64,000 bases of DNA from an uncultured Burkholderiales bacterium (GCA_937949525.1 CALEDT010000003.1:1-64000); one strand, 5' to 3'; shown: positions 14,506 through 22,958, counted from the stretch's first letter. Notes: generated by a model from the sequence alone, not told the origin. Made by a program: numbers and translations.

Positions 14506-17286
14506 TCACCAGACCCTGATGTTGTCGGTGTCGAACGTGTAGCCGCCGTTGACGTTGATCTGGGTGACCGTGGCATGGGTGCCGTCACTGAACTGCACGT
14601 CGTGCAGCGGCGCGGTCGTCAGATCATCGGTGCGGCCGGCATAGACCCGGGCGCGCAGATGGTCGCCATGGCGTGTGAGGCGTAGCGTATACCAGGAGCC
14701 CAGCGTCATGCCCGTGATACCGGAAGTACTGCGCGCCAATTCGTTCGCGACCCATGCGTCGCGACGCTCCAGGATCAAGCGACCGGACGGGTAGCCAAGG
14801 TTGACGCCGTAACCGTTACCGTTTGCGTCGGTCAGCGAGTACCGCAATGCCGATCCGCCCGTGGTGTCGACCTTGCGTGTATGCAGGACCAGATCGAAAT
14901 CCTGTGCAGGCATGGCCAGCGATTCCGTGCCGCCGTGGGGGTCGTTGAAACCCGACTTGCGCAGCACCCAGCCGACACTCGGATCGTGCACCACGGCGAC
15001 CTCACCTTTGCGCAAGGCTTTCCATGGACCGAGCGAGCCTCGCTCGAAGTCGTCGTCGAACAAGAGCGGGGCGTTTGCGGGCGGTGAGGGCAGTTGTTTG
15101 ACGTACAGGTTGTCCGTGTCGTAGTCGTAGCCACCGTTGACGCTGACGCGGCTGGCCGCGCGGTGCGTGGCGTCATGGGCGAACACCGTCACATGGGGCG
15201 CGCTGACATCGACGTCGGGCCGATCGAGGAAGAGGTCGGCTCGCAGCAATTCAGCTTGGCGCGTCAGGCGCAGCGTGTACCAACGCCCGATTTCCGTCCC
15301 GCCGGCGATGCCTTTGCTGCTGCGGGCGAGTTCAGTCGTTTTCCAGCCATCCCGGCGCTCGATGATGATGCGGCCGTTACTGGAACTCAGGTAGATACCG
15401 TAGCCATTGCCGAACGCATCCGTCACGCTGTAACGCAGCGCGCCGCCGCCGGCATCGCTGGCTTTGCGTGCATGCAGCACCATCTCGTAGTCGTCGACCG
15501 GGAAGGACAACTCGGCCCAGCCGCCATGAGGGTCGTTGTTGGTGGTCTTGCGCAGCGCGCGGTTGCCGTCGCTGTCCTCGATCAGCGTGACCTGACCATT
15601 GCGCAACTGGATCCAGGGCGATAGCGTGCCATCCTGAAAGTCGTCTGCGAACACGATGTCGTTGGCGGCAGTGGTTATCGTTGATTCCAGCGACACTCGT
15701 CCCTGCGCGGCGTCGACTGCATCTACGGTGAAGCTTTGTGTATCCGCGATGGTCGGCATGCCACGAATCTCGCCGCTGGTGGCATCCAGTATCAGACCCT
15801 CCGGCAGACGCCCTTGGCCGAGTTGCCAGCTATAGGGCGGCACACCGCCCTGTGCCTGTAACTGCGCCCTGTAAGGTCGTCCAACTTCGCCGGCGGGCAA
15901 GGCATGATCGGACAATGCCGGTTTGTAAACCCAGATGTCACCTCTGATCGGGTGATATAGGCCGATGAACACATCCCATTCGGCGATGTATTTCCATTTT
16001 CCAGCTGTGCCAGTCCAGGTGTAGTAACCGCCCCCCGAGAGGACGCTGTCGGCGATGCGGTCCGGGTACGGGTTGTTCGTGATCGGTGGCATCAGGCGCT
16101 TGAGGATCCAATGTCCAGCGGCCAGATCGTCCGGTGCCTTCAGTTCCCATAGCTCGTTCGTGCCCTCCCACAGCAGGAAGCGGTCGCGCGGCGGGTCGTA
16201 TTCCAATCCGAAGCGGTCACCGAGGGTCGGCCAAGTCCAGGAGCCGAGCGTGAACGCACCCTGGTCCGCGGCATCCGCGTAAACGATGCGGTCATTGAAT
16301 ATTCTGCCGAGCGCAATCCCCGGTGAACCGAGGTCGTAATAGACGAAATCGGAACCGCGCAACTCCACCCAGAGCCTTCTTTCCGGGTTGAAAGATCCTG
16401 CCCCATGCGGGTGCAGACCCCCATTGAACCTGCCCACCAGTTCATAGGTATCTTGGCTGGGGTCGTCCAGCGAACGGATCGTGTAGCGCCACAGTCCACC
16501 CGTTCCGGCGAGGTACAGGACGTCTTGGCCGTTTTCATCTGCGTAGGCCGCGAAATTGGTCGCGAACATGCGATCGCTCCCCGCCGGTATGCCCTGAGGC
16601 CAGCTATCGCGGTTCTGCCACATGCTGCCGCCCTCGATGGCATTGGCTGGATACTCGGCTGAAACGATGTGGCTGCCGTCCAGCCCCCCGGTCTTCCACG
16701 GGTCGGCCTTGGCCGGATCCCACAGATACGGTCCGGTCCAGCGGCGTGTGCCGTTCGCGTCATAGCGATCCGCGCCATGCCCTCCCTGGTTGTATTGCGG
16801 GCCACCGAAGACCACGAAGCGGTCCAGTCGCGGCAGAAACATGTTGCCGTCGTAGGTGTGCATGGATATCGGCGAATGCATCGGACCGTCGACGGTCTCG
16901 AAGCGGGCATGCACGTTGGGATCGGCGACGACGGAACTCGACAACGAGCCGCGGCTCCACAGTCCGGTTTCCGAGTTCCACAGGTAAACCTCGTTGCCAT
17001 GGTAATTGGCGTGACCCCCACCCCAGAGAATGAGATTGCCGCGATTGCTGTCCCAGGCGAACGAACTCCACGCTTCAATGACTGCCTTGGTGTGGTAGGG
17101 CGTCAGTCCACTGGGCGCCCAGGCATCGACGAAGTGGTTCACGTTGAGCTTTACCCAACGATTGGGGGGCGCATCGATGACGGCCTGCGGCACGGGCGCA
17201 GATGCGAATGTCGTCTGCGACTGAAGAAAAACGGCGGCTGCAAATGCCCACGAAAGGCAGCGGCGGATGGCGATCATTGTGGGCAT
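14506..17286 (-). CDS. Large secreted protein: kelch-like propeller, Ig-like domain, duplicated C-terminal domain
   Basis: 926 residues. A Sec signal peptide is clear (MPTMIAIRRCLSWAF, then a hydrophobic run ending TFASA). Residues about 30-470 have kelch/galactose-oxidase-like repeats (GNLILWGGGHANYHGNEVYL, RFVVFGGPQYNQGGHG, DVLYLAGTGGLWRY). Residues about 480-555 resemble a He_PIG putative Ig domain (LPAGEVGRPYRAQL, PPYSWQLGQGRLPEGL). Two copies of a concanavalin-like domain of about 190 residues follow. The ATG at 17286 has AAGGAA nine bases upstream and starts the signal peptide; an upstream ATG at 17451 would bury it. It has no PEP-CTERM tail. It is probably extracellular or envelope-associated and may bind or process the EPS; no catalytic residues are identified. 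Confidence 0.82.
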   Translation of the reverse strand: MPTMIAIRRCLSWAFAAAVFLQSQTTFASAPVPQAVIDAPPNRWVKLNVNHFVDAWAPSGLTPYHTKAVIEAWSSFAWDSNRGNLILWGGGHANYHGNEVYLWNSETGLWSRGSLSSSVVADPNVHARFETVDGPMHSPISMHTYDGNMFLPRLDRFVVFGGPQYNQGGHGADRYDANGTRRWTGPYLWDPAKADPWKTGGLDGSHIVSAEYPANAIEGGSMWQNRDSWPQGIPAGSDRMFATNFAAYADENGQDVLYLAGTGGLWRYTIRSLDDPSQDTYELVGRFNGGLHPHGAGSFNPERRLWVELRGSDFVYYDLGSPGIALGRIFNDRIVYADAADQGAFTLGSWTWPTLGDRFGLEYDPPRDRFLLWEGTNELWELKAPDDLAAGHWILKRLMPPITNNPYPDRIADSVLSGGGYYTWTGTAGKWKYIAEWDVFIGLYHPIRGDIWVYKPALSDHALPAGEVGRPYRAQLQAQGGVPPYSWQLGQGRLPEGLILDATSGEIRGMPTIADTQSFTVDAVDAAQGRVSLESTITTAANDIVFADDFQDGTLSPWIQLRNGQVTLIEDSDGNRALRKTTNNDPHGGWAELSFPVDDYEMVLHARKASDAGGGALRYSVTDAFGNGYGIYLSSSNGRIIIERRDGWKTTELARSSKGIAGGTEIGRWYTLRLTRQAELLRADLFLDRPDVDVSAPHVTVFAHDATHRAASRVSVNGGYDYDTDNLYVKQLPSPPANAPLLFDDDFERGSLGPWKALRKGEVAVVHDPSVGWVLRKSGFNDPHGGTESLAMPAQDFDLVLHTRKVDTTGGSALRYSLTDANGNGYGVNLGYPSGRLILERRDAWVANELARSTSGITGMTLGSWYTLRLTRHGDHLRARVYAGRTDDLTTAPLHDVQFSDGTHATVTQINVNGGYTFDTDNIRVW
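14509..15663 (-). repeat. Tandem duplication of a domain of about 190 residues within the secreted protein
   Basis: The last ~385 residues are two diverged copies, encoded roughly at 15093-15663 and 14509-15075. Shared landmarks in order are DDF-x-G-L-PW, LRK followed by NDPHGG, (M/L)VLH-RK, ALRYS-TDA-GNGYG, ERRD-W-ELARS, a WYTLRLTR block, and a closing V-NGGY-DTDN. The copies are clearly paralogous but far from identical, so the duplication is old. The fold looks like a beta-sandwich carbohydrate-binding or laminin-G-like domain, which is an inference. Confidence 0.8.
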
Positions 17287-17622
17287 CGAGAAAAATTCCT
17301 TTGTGAGAACTTGGCCGTGCTTGGTGTGACGCTTCAAGGCAGCGCAGATGACGCGGACGTCTACAGGCGATCCAGGCATACGCAGCGGGTGTCTTGGCGC
17401 TGTGAACAGCAAGTCAAATGCCTGTTGGGCAAACCGATCGCTGTTCAACAAAGCGTGTGGCTCCGCCCTGCGGCGCGTGCGTTGCCATGAGCGGGATGGT
17501 GAGCCCGCTGCGCATGCACGCCCGGCGGTGATGACGATTCCGCAGCTACGACGAAAGATCGACAGCGCCTTTTCGCCGGCCGCACGCAGGCAAGGGAACG
17601 GTTTTCCTTGCTCAGCCTGGGT
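17287..17622. other. 336-base intergenic region upstream of the secreted protein gene
   Basis: This gap lies between the start of the secreted-protein gene and the stop of the second flippase, both leftward. It holds the candidate sigma-54 site listed separately. A weak hairpin (GCAAGG/CCTTGC arms, ten-base loop) lies around 17590-17613, downstream of the flippase, without a T-run. Short open frames across it have no ribosome-binding site and no recognisable product. Confidence 0.5.
17408..17424 (-). promoter_or_regulatory. Candidate sigma-54 (-24/-12) promoter for the secreted protein gene
   Basis: Read on the minus strand, an AGGCAT -24-like element and a perfect TTGCT -12 element are spaced with the exact GG-N10-GC geometry sigma-54 requires. 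The -24 half deviates from TGGCAC at two positions. Transcription would start about 110 bases before the ATG at 17286. RpoN is encoded in this window, and exosortase-A loci are known to use RpoN with the PrsR activator, which supports the idea. One such match can arise by chance. Confidence 0.35.
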
Positions 17623-19068
17623 TCACCTCAGTTTCGCATGAGCCAGGCGAAAGGCGGATCGGACCTCGCCGGCAATCGGATGTGCGGTTATGAAGATCAG
17701 AAGAAGCCACAGGATGGAAGCCGTGATGCCGTAGAGACACGCGATCAGCCATGCCGACGGTTCGCTGCCGTCCCAGAAAGACATGAACAAACGGGCTACG
17801 GGCAGGAAAGCCAGCGCGATGACACCCGACTTCCACGTGGCCTTGAGCAGGCCGGCAAAACCGATCCTGAGCGTGTCGTAGGCGAGACGGTAACTGATCA
17901 GGCCGTAACCGGCCATGATGGCGATGGTGGCGCCGGCGATGGCTTCCAGTCCGTACGGCGCAAACAACACGAATGCGCCGTAGGTGGGCAGCAGAAGCGA
18001 CAGACGCACGGCAATCAGCCGTCCCAGCTTGCCGGTGGCGATGAACGTGTGCTCGATCCCGAACGTACAAATCTGCAGCGACGCCGTGACCGCCAGCAGT
18101 GAGACCACCATAGCCGCTGAGGTCCACTGCGGACCGAACAGCGCCATCAGGAACGGTTCGGCGAGAAACCAAAGCGTGGCGTACACGGGCCAGGCGATGA
18201 CCGTGACATAGCTGATGGCTTTCAGGAAGAAGACGCCGACCTCATTCCCGGCGCGCACTTCTTTGGCGATGGCCGGGGTGAGCACCGAGCCCAGCCCGTC
18301 CAATATGGTGGAGGTGAACAATGTGACGGTGGACACGGCCTTGCCGTACAGCCCAACGGCATCGAAGCTGATGGTGCGCGCCAGCGTGAAGTCCGGCGCG
18401 CGGACCGTCACTTCCCCGATCAGCGCGGCGGTGGTGGCGGCGCCGCCAAAGCGGACGATGTGGCCTGCGGAGCGCAGGGAAGGGCGGTAATAGTGTCGGT
18501 TGCCGGCCATGCGGATGACGCCGAGCACCGACGTCGCCGTTCCGGCCACGGCGCCGTAGGCCAGGCTGATGAAGCCAAGGCCCGACCAGGCCAGTGCGAT
18601 GGAGGTGATCGCGGAGGCCAAGGCGCTCAACAGGCCGATCTTGGCGATGGCGCCGAACCACATGTCGCGCTTCATGATTGCCATCAGCGTCGAACTGATC
18701 GGCACCAGCAGGAAATTGATGGCCAGCACGTAGATGACCAGACGCACCCCGGGCTCACCATAGAACTCTGCCAACAGCGGCGCGGACAGCACCAGCACGG
18801 CACCCAGCGAGAGCGAGATGAGTGCGGAGATGGTGAGCGCGCTGCGGATCGTGTCGACGGGAATCTCCCGCGCCTGGATCAGGTAATTGCTGACACCGAA
18901 GTCGCGAAACGTCTGGAACAGCCCGGCCGCGGCGATGCCGACGGAAAAGATGCCGATCTCGCCCGGGGTCAGGATGCGCGCTAGGATCATGGACGAGACG
19001 ATGGTGATGACCATGGCGCCATAGCGCTCGCCGATGGCGAACAAGGCAGATCGTCTCGCGTTACCCAT
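17623..19068 (-). CDS. Second Wzx-type oligosaccharide flippase
   Basis: 481 residues, 12-14 predicted membrane segments, MOP-superfamily exporter. ILARILTPGEIGIFSVGIAA and TFRDFGVSNYLIQAREI closely parallel the flippase at 5337-6785, indicating paralogy. It likely flips an undecaprenyl-linked repeat unit, either the same glycan or a second one. It is oriented with the GT4 gene at 19154-20320, about 85 bases downstream of it. The start codon ATG at 19068 leads into MGNARRSALFAIGERYG, the usual amphipathic N-terminus. Confidence 0.88.
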   Translation of the reverse strand: MGNARRSALFAIGERYGAMVITIVSSMILARILTPGEIGIFSVGIAAAGLFQTFRDFGVSNYLIQAREIPVDTIRSALTISALISLSLGAVLVLSAPLLAEFYGEPGVRLVIYVLAINFLLVPISSTLMAIMKRDMWFGAIAKIGLLSALASAITSIALAWSGLGFISLAYGAVAGTATSVLGVIRMAGNRHYYRPSLRSAGHIVRFGGAATTAALIGEVTVRAPDFTLARTISFDAVGLYGKAVSTVTLFTSTILDGLGSVLTPAIAKEVRAGNEVGVFFLKAISYVTVIAWPVYATLWFLAEPFLMALFGPQWTSAAMVVSLLAVTASLQICTFGIEHTFIATGKLGRLIAVRLSLLLPTYGAFVLFAPYGLEAIAGATIAIMAGYGLISYRLAYDTLRIGFAGLLKATWKSGVIALAFLPVARLFMSFWDGSEPSAWLIACLYGITASILWLLLIFITAHPIAGEVRSAFRLAHAKLR

Positions 19069-19153
19069 CAGCCCCTCCCGGCTTCATGACTTGCCTGCCG
19101 GACGCAGGGCAGGCGCTCCGTGCACCGGGAACGGCGCGCGTCGTTTGGCGCGA

Positions 19154-20320
19154 TCAAGTCAAGCACCCGGCGTAGATGCGTGCGTAGTCGCGTGCCATGA
19201 TTTCCGCGGTGTAACCAGTGCGGACGCGCTCGTGAAGGCTCTTGCCCAATCGTTGCCTGAGTTCGGCGTCGCCCGCCAACATGCAAACGGCACGCGCCAG
19301 ATCGTGGCGATTGCCGGTATCGCACAACATGCCGTTGTCCATGTCGATGATCAGTTCGCGGAACGACGGTATGGTGTTGCAGATGACCGGTGCCCGTGCC
19401 GCGCCAGCCTCGAGCAGCGCGTAGGAAAAGCCTTCGCGGTGGGAGGGAAGGATCATCAGAGTCGCCGCGCGCATGAGCGAGAACGTTGCCGCCCGCGACA
19501 ACTGTCCAGGCAGATGCACGCGCCCGGACAGACCGTAGGCGCGGATGAGTTCCTCGTAACGCGGCAGCAGTTCTCCTTCGCCGACGATCACCAGATGCAG
19601 TTCGGGGTCATGGGCAAGAACCTCCGGCCAAGCATGCAACACCGACTCGTGACCTTTGTACGGATCGAAGGAGCCGACCATGATCGCATAGCGTTGGGGG
19701 AGGCCGTTTTTGCTCAGGGCCGTAACGGACGGGGTATCGAACGCGATGTCATCGAATTCGAGGCCGTTATGGACGCACTCGATGTCGTGCAGGTCGGGAA
19801 TCTGCTGTCGTGCCACGTCGATCAACCAGCGCGATACCGTCGTGATGCGGCTGGCTCCGCGCAGGGCGAAGCGCGCCAGCGTGCGCGACAGCCGGTTCAA
19901 CTGCCCGAGAGTGACGATGTCGCTGCCGTGCAACGTGACGATGTACCGGGGGCCGCCCAGCCAGCGAAGCAGCCTGAAGTAGTACAGGTAGTCTTTGGCC
20001 AGATGTGCGTGGATGAGGTCGATCCGCTCCCGGCGCAGCATGCTGCGCAACCGCGCCAGGGTCAGCGGCATCTCGGCCAGCCATCCCAGTAGCGCTGCGA
20101 CTGGCCGGTCCGGATCCTGGGGCAAGCGCAGGCGCAGGGAATACACGGCAACGCCCGACTCGTCGCGGTGTCCGAGCGTTGCCTGCGGCCAATCCCCTGG
20201 AATGAACACGCAGACCTCGTGGCCGGCCAGACGCAACCGGCCGGTGAGGTTGACTACCATGGTGTCCACGCCGCCCTTGATCTCGGGGTAGCGCAACGGC
20301 GTGATTTGCAGAATCCGCAT
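19154..20320 (-). CDS. Family 4 glycosyltransferase (GT-B fold)
   Basis: 388 residues. MRILQITPLRYPEIKGGVDT is a classic GT4 opening with the GG acceptor loop. Later come HAHLAKDYLYY, a VTLHGSDIV strand, VHNGLEFDDI, VGSFDPYKGHESVLHA and SHREGFSYALLEAGAARAPV with the E-x7-E donor-binding pair. The ATG at 20320 is chosen because upstream sequence in this frame lacks homology-like features and overlaps the TPR gene. Only 16 bases separate it from the TPR gene, so it likely belongs to the same leftward transcript. The sugar donor is unknown. Confidence 0.9.
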   Translation of the reverse strand: MRILQITPLRYPEIKGGVDTMVVNLTGRLRLAGHEVCVFIPGDWPQATLGHRDESGVAVYSLRLRLPQDPDRPVAALLGWLAEMPLTLARLRSMLRRERIDLIHAHLAKDYLYYFRLLRWLGGPRYIVTLHGSDIVTLGQLNRLSRTLARFALRGASRITTVSRWLIDVARQQIPDLHDIECVHNGLEFDDIAFDTPSVTALSKNGLPQRYAIMVGSFDPYKGHESVLHAWPEVLAHDPELHLVIVGEGELLPRYEELIRAYGLSGRVHLPGQLSRAATFSLMRAATLMILPSHREGFSYALLEAGAARAPVICNTIPSFRELIIDMDNGMLCDTGNRHDLARAVCMLAGDAELRQRLGKSLHERVRTGYTAEIMARDYARIYAGCLT

Positions 20321-20336
20321 GATCGCCCGCGGTCTG

Positions 20337-21182
20337 TCAGGGACAGAACCGGCAATAGGGGTTGGCCGCGGGGGGCTTGCCGTCCTGCTCGCCGCTCGGT
20401 GGCGCGCTTTCCGGCCCACGTGGCCGGGACGGCTCCCGCACCGGTTCGCGTTCGGGCCGTTCCACCGCATCGCCGGTGACCGGCGGCGTCGCCGGAGCCG
20501 GGCTGGGTACCGGAGCGGTTGGCGATGTTGGGGGCTGCGCTGCCGGTGCAATCGGTTCCGGAAATGGCGGCTTGCCGCCAAGTTCCAGATAGCGTTGCCG
20601 CAGGCCGCGCGAATTGGGGTTGTGACGCAGCCCCGCCGTGGCGTACTCCAAGGCCTTGGCCTTGTCGCCGAGGTCGCCGAACAGGCGTGACAGTTCAAGA
20701 AACGGGGATGCTACGTTCGGCGTCAGCGATAGGGCCTGTAGGTAATCCTTCACCGCCTCGGCACGCTGTTTGCGATCCGCGTATGCCCTCGCCCGCTCCA
20801 GATAGACCTGGCCCAACATCGGGGCATCCGGCTGCGAGTTTCGGATCACGTAGTTGGCCTCGTCGATGATTTCGGCCAGCAGGAAGGCCTTCTTCGCCTG
20901 GTCACGCTCGGCAAAGTAGCGGCTGCGCAGCACGGGAATCCGGCAGTAGTGGTGCAAGCCGCCGATGCCACGTGTGAGCGCACGTTCCTGGGGTGACCAA
21001 TGCGAGCCATGGGTCAGATCGGGCGACCGATGGGTGGCGAATTTCTGGCAGTAGGAAGGCAGCATCGCGTATTCCGACGGGCTCACCTTGCCGACGTGGT
21101 AGAGCTCCGTTGCGACCGCGGGCAGGGATGCCGGGGTCAAAGCCACAACCAAAGCGATCAGGGCGGTATCAGGAGTCTTCAT
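20337..21182 (-). CDS. Secreted tetratricopeptide protein with Pro-rich tail and terminal CxxC
   Basis: 281 residues. The N-terminus (MKTPDTALIALVVALTPASLPAVA) is a signal peptide. An aromatic/Cys segment around residues 40-85 (MLPSYCQKF, GLHHYCRI) precedes TPR-like helices (AMLGQVYLERARAYADRKQRAEA-type patterns, residues about 125-205). A long Pro/Ala/Glu-rich linker then leads to the closing NPYCRFCP, which contains a CxxC pair. It likely acts as a periplasmic scaffold of the EPS assembly machinery. The 14-base overlap with the hydrolase 1 gene ties it to the exosortase-associated set. The function is unproven. Confidence 0.72.
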   Translation of the reverse strand: MKTPDTALIALVVALTPASLPAVATELYHVGKVSPSEYAMLPSYCQKFATHRSPDLTHGSHWSPQERALTRGIGGLHHYCRIPVLRSRYFAERDQAKKAFLLAEIIDEANYVIRNSQPDAPMLGQVYLERARAYADRKQRAEAVKDYLQALSLTPNVASPFLELSRLFGDLGDKAKALEYATAGLRHNPNSRGLRQRYLELGGKPPFPEPIAPAAQPPTSPTAPVPSPAPATPPVTGDAVERPEREPVREPSRPRGPESAPPSGEQDGKPPAANPYCRFCP

Positions 21183-22125
21183 GGTGGGAATGTCTATCGG
21201 TACGCCGTGCGTTCATGGCCGGCAGTCGCAGTATCCAGGCGGCCGTTTCCTGCGCAACCCGTTCGCGCCAGGCGGCACGGGAAAACGTGTGATCGGCATC
21301 CGGAATGTCGACATGATGCAGGAAAAGACGCCCCATGGTGTCCCGCCAGGTGCGTCCGCCATGCCAGAGGTTCTTGAATTCCTGAGCAGTCAGGTCATTG
21401 CCGCTCAGGACCAGCAGGGTTTCACCGGCGTAGCGATCGAGCGCCCTGCGCAAGCGCTCGGAGAGTTGCGCATCCGACGAAGGGGCGGCGTGCACGATGC
21501 CCTCGGGTGACGGCACCGTGCGGCCGAGCTGCTGCGCCGGCGAAGTGCGCCGCGTGCACGCATCGACGACCGTGTGCGCAAGCGATGCAACGGATTGCAG
21601 CACGTTGACCCTGCCTGTCATCAGCGAGCGCCAGAACCTTGGATCGGTCAGTCGGCCGACATAGTAATGCTGCAAAAGTGCATGAGCGTGCGCCTGGGTA
21701 TCCTGCACCCAGGGATTCAGCAGGGCGATGCCCGCCACCCTGTTGTCCTGCCAGGCATACAGTGCGGCCGCCGATGCGCCGTCGCACAACCCCCAGAGGA
21801 CGACCCGGCGCAGGTGCGGAACGGCTCCGGTCAGCGCGTCCACCGCGCTGCGCACGTCGTCCGCAATGTCGTCGAAACCGCGCGTGTCGCCCTCGCTGTC
21901 GCCCATGCCGCGGTAGTCGAAACGCAGCGAGGCAATGCCGCGGTCCGCCAGATGGCGCGCCAGAAGGGTGAACTGGCGATGGCTGCCGGCACGGTACTGC
22001 GGGCCGCCGACGATGATCACCACGCCGATGTCGCAGCCCGTGGTTGCAGCGGTCGGCAGGCAGACGATGCCCACCATGCGCTCGCCGTGGCACGGGATCA
22101 CGAGTGGCCGGTCGAGGTAGGGCAT
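21169..22125 (-). CDS. Exosortase A system-associated hydrolase 1 (alpha/beta fold, Cys elbow)
   Basis: 318 residues of the alpha/beta-hydrolase fold. Oxyanion-strand and early motifs are VVIIVGGPQYRAGSHRQF and LRFDYRGMGDSEGD. The nucleophile elbow reads WGLCDGASAA, with Cys114 where Ser is usual; an acid (SGNDLTAQ) and a His (DADHTF) are present near the C-terminus, so a Cys-His-Asp triad is plausible. I recognise it as the family named hydrolase 1, exosortase A system-associated. The ATG at 22125 overlaps the hydrolase 2 gene by 28 bases. It may act as a thioesterase or acyltransferase with the nearby carrier protein; that is inference. Confidence 0.85.
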   Translation of the reverse strand: MPYLDRPLVIPCHGERMVGIVCLPTAATTGCDIGVVIIVGGPQYRAGSHRQFTLLARHLADRGIASLRFDYRGMGDSEGDTRGFDDIADDVRSAVDALTGAVPHLRRVVLWGLCDGASAAALYAWQDNRVAGIALLNPWVQDTQAHAHALLQHYYVGRLTDPRFWRSLMTGRVNVLQSVASLAHTVVDACTRRTSPAQQLGRTVPSPEGIVHAAPSSDAQLSERLRRALDRYAGETLLVLSGNDLTAQEFKNLWHGGRTWRDTMGRLFLHHVDIPDADHTFSRAAWRERVAQETAAWILRLPAMNARRTDRHSHHEDS

Positions 22126-22958
22126 GGGTTCGCCAGCGTCCCGGCGCAGGCCACGGTCGCGTCCAGCAGCCGGGGGCAGACCTCGATCTCCTGCGTCTGC
22201 CAAAACTCGGCGCAGTCGACCACCTTGCCGGTCGTCGCGGTCCGTTCCCCCCAGGACTGCAACAACTGTTGCACGGACGGAGAAAGTTCATCTTCCGTTT
22301 GCCTGCGGATTTCCAGCACCACCGTGGGGGCGCGCGGGCGTATGGAGAGCAGGCGGATCTGGTCGATGGCCTGGGCCAGCCGGGGATCGAGGCGGTTGCC
22401 GGCGATCTCCACGGCCTCGCCACTTGCCAGGCGCTCGCGCAGGGTCTGCGTGGTCTCGCCGGCCGGATTGCGCAGCAGCATCTCCGCGGCCAGTTTCAGG
22501 CGCAGCAGGTGGTTGAGATAGCGTTCGCCGTTGATGACCGGCTGCCACAACAGCAGGCCATGGATGTCATCGCGGCGGGCGCTCAATTCCGCCGCCATGC
22601 TGGCGCCCAGCCGCAGCCCCCAAAGTAGGATCGGACCCCGAGCGTGTGAGCGCAGGGCGTCGAGCATCCGCTCTGCATCTTCGATCCAGATGTCCCAGCG
22701 CGCGTCGCCCGCGTCGCCGGCACTGTCGCCGCTGCCGAAGTGGTCGTACTGCAAGACCATCCAGCCTGCGGATGCGAAGCGGCGGGCCTGCAACGCCGCC
22801 ATGCGGCGCGACTTGTGCATCTCCTCACCGTAGGCGTGCAGGTAGAGGATGCCGCCGACCGGAACGCGCTGTGCCGGCCCGTAATGCAGGGTGAACAGGT
22901 CGCCCGCGCTACCGGGCAGGTAGGCCGGCTCAAGTTCGATGGCCGGCTTGGCAGACAT
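22098..22958 (-). CDS. Exosortase A system-associated hydrolase 2 (alpha/beta fold, no Ser nucleophile)
   Basis: 286 residues. Strand and loop motifs (GGILYLHAYGEEMHKSRRM, VLQYDHFGSGDSAGD, LLLWQPVINGERYL) identify the hydrolase 2 family of exosortase-A loci. The elbow reads WGLRLGAS, with Arg116 in the nucleophile position, and I find no convincing catalytic His near the C-terminus. It may therefore be a non-catalytic partner of hydrolase 1, which it overlaps by 28 bases. The ATG at 22958 is used; a GTG at 22976 is also possible. Confidence 0.83.
   Translation of the reverse strand: MSAKPAIELEPAYLPGSAGDLFTLHYGPAQRVPVGGILYLHAYGEEMHKSRRMAALQARRFASAGWMVLQYDHFGSGDSAGDAGDARWDIWIEDAERMLDALRSHARGPILLWGLRLGASMAAELSARRDDIHGLLLWQPVINGERYLNHLLRLKLAAEMLLRNPAGETTQTLRERLASGEAVEIAGNRLDPRLAQAIDQIRLLSIRPRAPTVVLEIRRQTEDELSPSVQQLLQSWGERTATTGKVVDCAEFWQTQEIEVCPRLLDATVACAGTLANPCPTSTGHS

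Noticed and set aside
14506-14560. PEP-CTERM sorting tail on the large secreted protein
   Set aside because: The C-terminus ends in a beta-rich DTDN motif with no PEP, no hydrophobic segment and no basic cluster.
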